From contig CACZBD010000008.1 in the NCBI GenBank assembly GCA_902779305.1, positions 62,001-126,000 on the forward strand: DNA of 64,000 nt, given 5' to 3'. The stretch comes from an uncultured Lachnospiraceae bacterium (GTDB lineage Bacteria > Bacillota > Clostridia > Lachnospirales > Lachnospiraceae). The position numbers and the translations under genes were made by a program. The notes beneath the pieces were generated by a model, which was not told the origin of the DNA, made no database searches, and saw nothing but the letters and a program-made list of their open reading frames with translations. Positions 63,479 to 64,000 of this stretch are shown here, in pieces (position 1 is the first letter of the stretch; each line of letters opens with the position of its first letter).

Positions 63479-63889
63479 TTATTCAACCGGGGGCTTTAAG
63501 AGAACCACACCGTCTTCATTGTCGGTGATCACATTGGAATCGCCAACAAAGTAGGAATACTGCATCAGTGCGGAATCCTTCTGCATATCCGAGAAAGCCT
63601 TGTCCATCTCATCCTCTTCGGGTCTGAAACTCATGGCCTTCATCTCAAAGGAAGAGCTGCTGGTCTGGTTCATCGAAAGGGAAACATCGGTCAGACTCAT
63701 ATTCTGTCTGGCGCGGATCCCATCCAGATTCAGAGAAAGCGAAAGTTCCTCTTTGGGATTCTCTGCTACGGAATTTTCCTGCGAGGGCTTTTCGGACTGT
63801 GCTTCGTTCACACGGATCCTGTCCTGTCCCTCGACTCTGTTCATGTAGTTGTTATACAGGTCAAACTGACCGATCCCATTCATTGCCAT
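63479..63889 (-). CDS. Unknown protein, serine/glutamate-rich
   Basis: I do not recognise this 136-residue protein. It starts MAMNGIGQFDLYNNYMNRVEG, has a polar, Ser/Glu/Asn-rich middle likely to be disordered, a LSLSLNLDGIRARQNM segment with a possible amphipathic strand-helix, and a conserved-looking C-terminal part (SYFVGDSNVITDNEDGVVLLKPPVE, quoted only in part here). No signal peptide or membrane helix. GGGGAG lies eight bases before the ATG, and it forms a single-gene unit with its own promoter and terminator, so it is expressed and real. Confidence 0.7.
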   Translation of the reverse strand: MAMNGIGQFDLYNNYMNRVEGQDRIRVNEAQSEKPSQENSVAENPKEELSLSLNLDGIRARQNMSLTDVSLSMNQTSSSSFEMKAMSFRPEEDEMDKAFSDMQKDSALMQYSYFVGDSNVITDNEDGVVLLKPPVE

Positions 63890-63938
63890 CTCTTCATCTC
63901 CCCAAATGAATCGATTTACATAACACCCTTACCCGTAA

Positions 63939-63967
63939 ATTATATTACCGATTCATCTGTTTTGCAA
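63939..63967 (-). promoter_or_regulatory. Promoter for the 63479-63889 gene
   Basis: Minus strand TTGCAA (63962-63967), 17-base spacer, TATAAT (63939-63944). Inverted arms ATGAATCG (63905-63912) and CGATTCAT (63949-63956) flank the transcription start. Confidence 0.75.
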
Positions 63968-64000
63968 TACTTATATCGTCATTTTTGGAGAGAACTTGAT

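Overview
The window reads as chromosomal core DNA of a spore-lineage anaerobic Firmicute, most likely a Lachnospiraceae-type clostridium. This is inferred from the gene content: rubrerythrin and desulfoferrodoxin for oxygen defence, an NfnAB-type transhydrogenase, GerW/YtfJ and SpoVB-type sporulation proteins, SpoIIIE-type FtsK, and DUF5688 and DUF1015 proteins. I count 59 protein genes and one tRNA. All but three protein genes (rpmB, a LysR regulator and a CmpB-family membrane protein) lie on the minus strand, so the window probably sits inside one replichore. Genes are tightly packed: no gap exceeds 300 bases, many junctions overlap by 1-23 bases, and no transposase, phage gene, integrase, CRISPR array or rRNA is visible.

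Layout. 1-8.5 kb: topoisomerase IV (parC, cut by the window edge, and parE), recG, a FakA/YloV-type kinase subunit and Asp23/YloU, divergent from rpmB; this is the rpmB-yloU-yloV-recG order known from Bacillus. 8.9-11.1 kb: ytfJ-ytfI, a small unknown gene and a Nudix hydrolase. 11.1-19.1 kb: a class B PBP with its RodA/FtsW partner, a U32 peptidase, zapA, ruvBA, and a membrane protein plus NusG-II protein that resemble the EetB/EetA pair. 19.2-22 kb: leuDC and a divergent LysR regulator with two inverted repeats between them. 22-37 kb: miaB, formyl-THF cyclo-ligase, proB, two FAD oxidoreductases, a SpoVB-type flippase, ybeY-phoH, pyrimidine nucleoside phosphorylase, rlmH, nfnAB flanked by two zinc-ribbon membrane proteins. 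37-46.8 kb: ftsK, uppP, a MscS channel, a DUF1015 protein, serCA and an L,D-transpeptidase. 46.9-53 kb: leuB-ilvD-ilvB, yajC, tgt, a VanY-type carboxypeptidase. 54-64 kb: rubrerythrin, desulfoferrodoxin, metA, ligA, a pseudouridine synthase, a CmpB protein, an SH3 protein, tRNA-Arg(CCG), a DUF5688 protein, efp, a YqeG phosphatase and an unknown protein.

The genes fall into a few themes. Branched-chain amino acid synthesis is split between leuCD and leuB-ilvD-ilvB; leuA, ilvC and the acetolactate synthase small subunit are not here. Serine, proline and methionine steps are also present. Cell-envelope work is covered by the PBP/RodA pair, UppP, L,D-transpeptidase, VanY and the flippase. DNA repair and topology use RuvAB, RecG, LigA, topo IV and FtsK.

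I do not see a clearly new defence, mobile or secretion system. The observations most worth a second look are: two strong promoters so close to the ATG that the mRNAs would be leaderless (LysR gene and pseudouridine synthase); the operator-like repeats between leuC and the LysR gene; the EetA/EetB-like pair beside ruvAB; a rubrerythrin with a rubredoxin-like domain at both ends; the repeat-coded acidic linker in the VanY protein; and the zinc-ribbon/TPR/chitobiase-like membrane protein next to nfnAB. Start sites were chosen by hand from Shine-Dalgarno spacing. Promoter and terminator calls are by eye.
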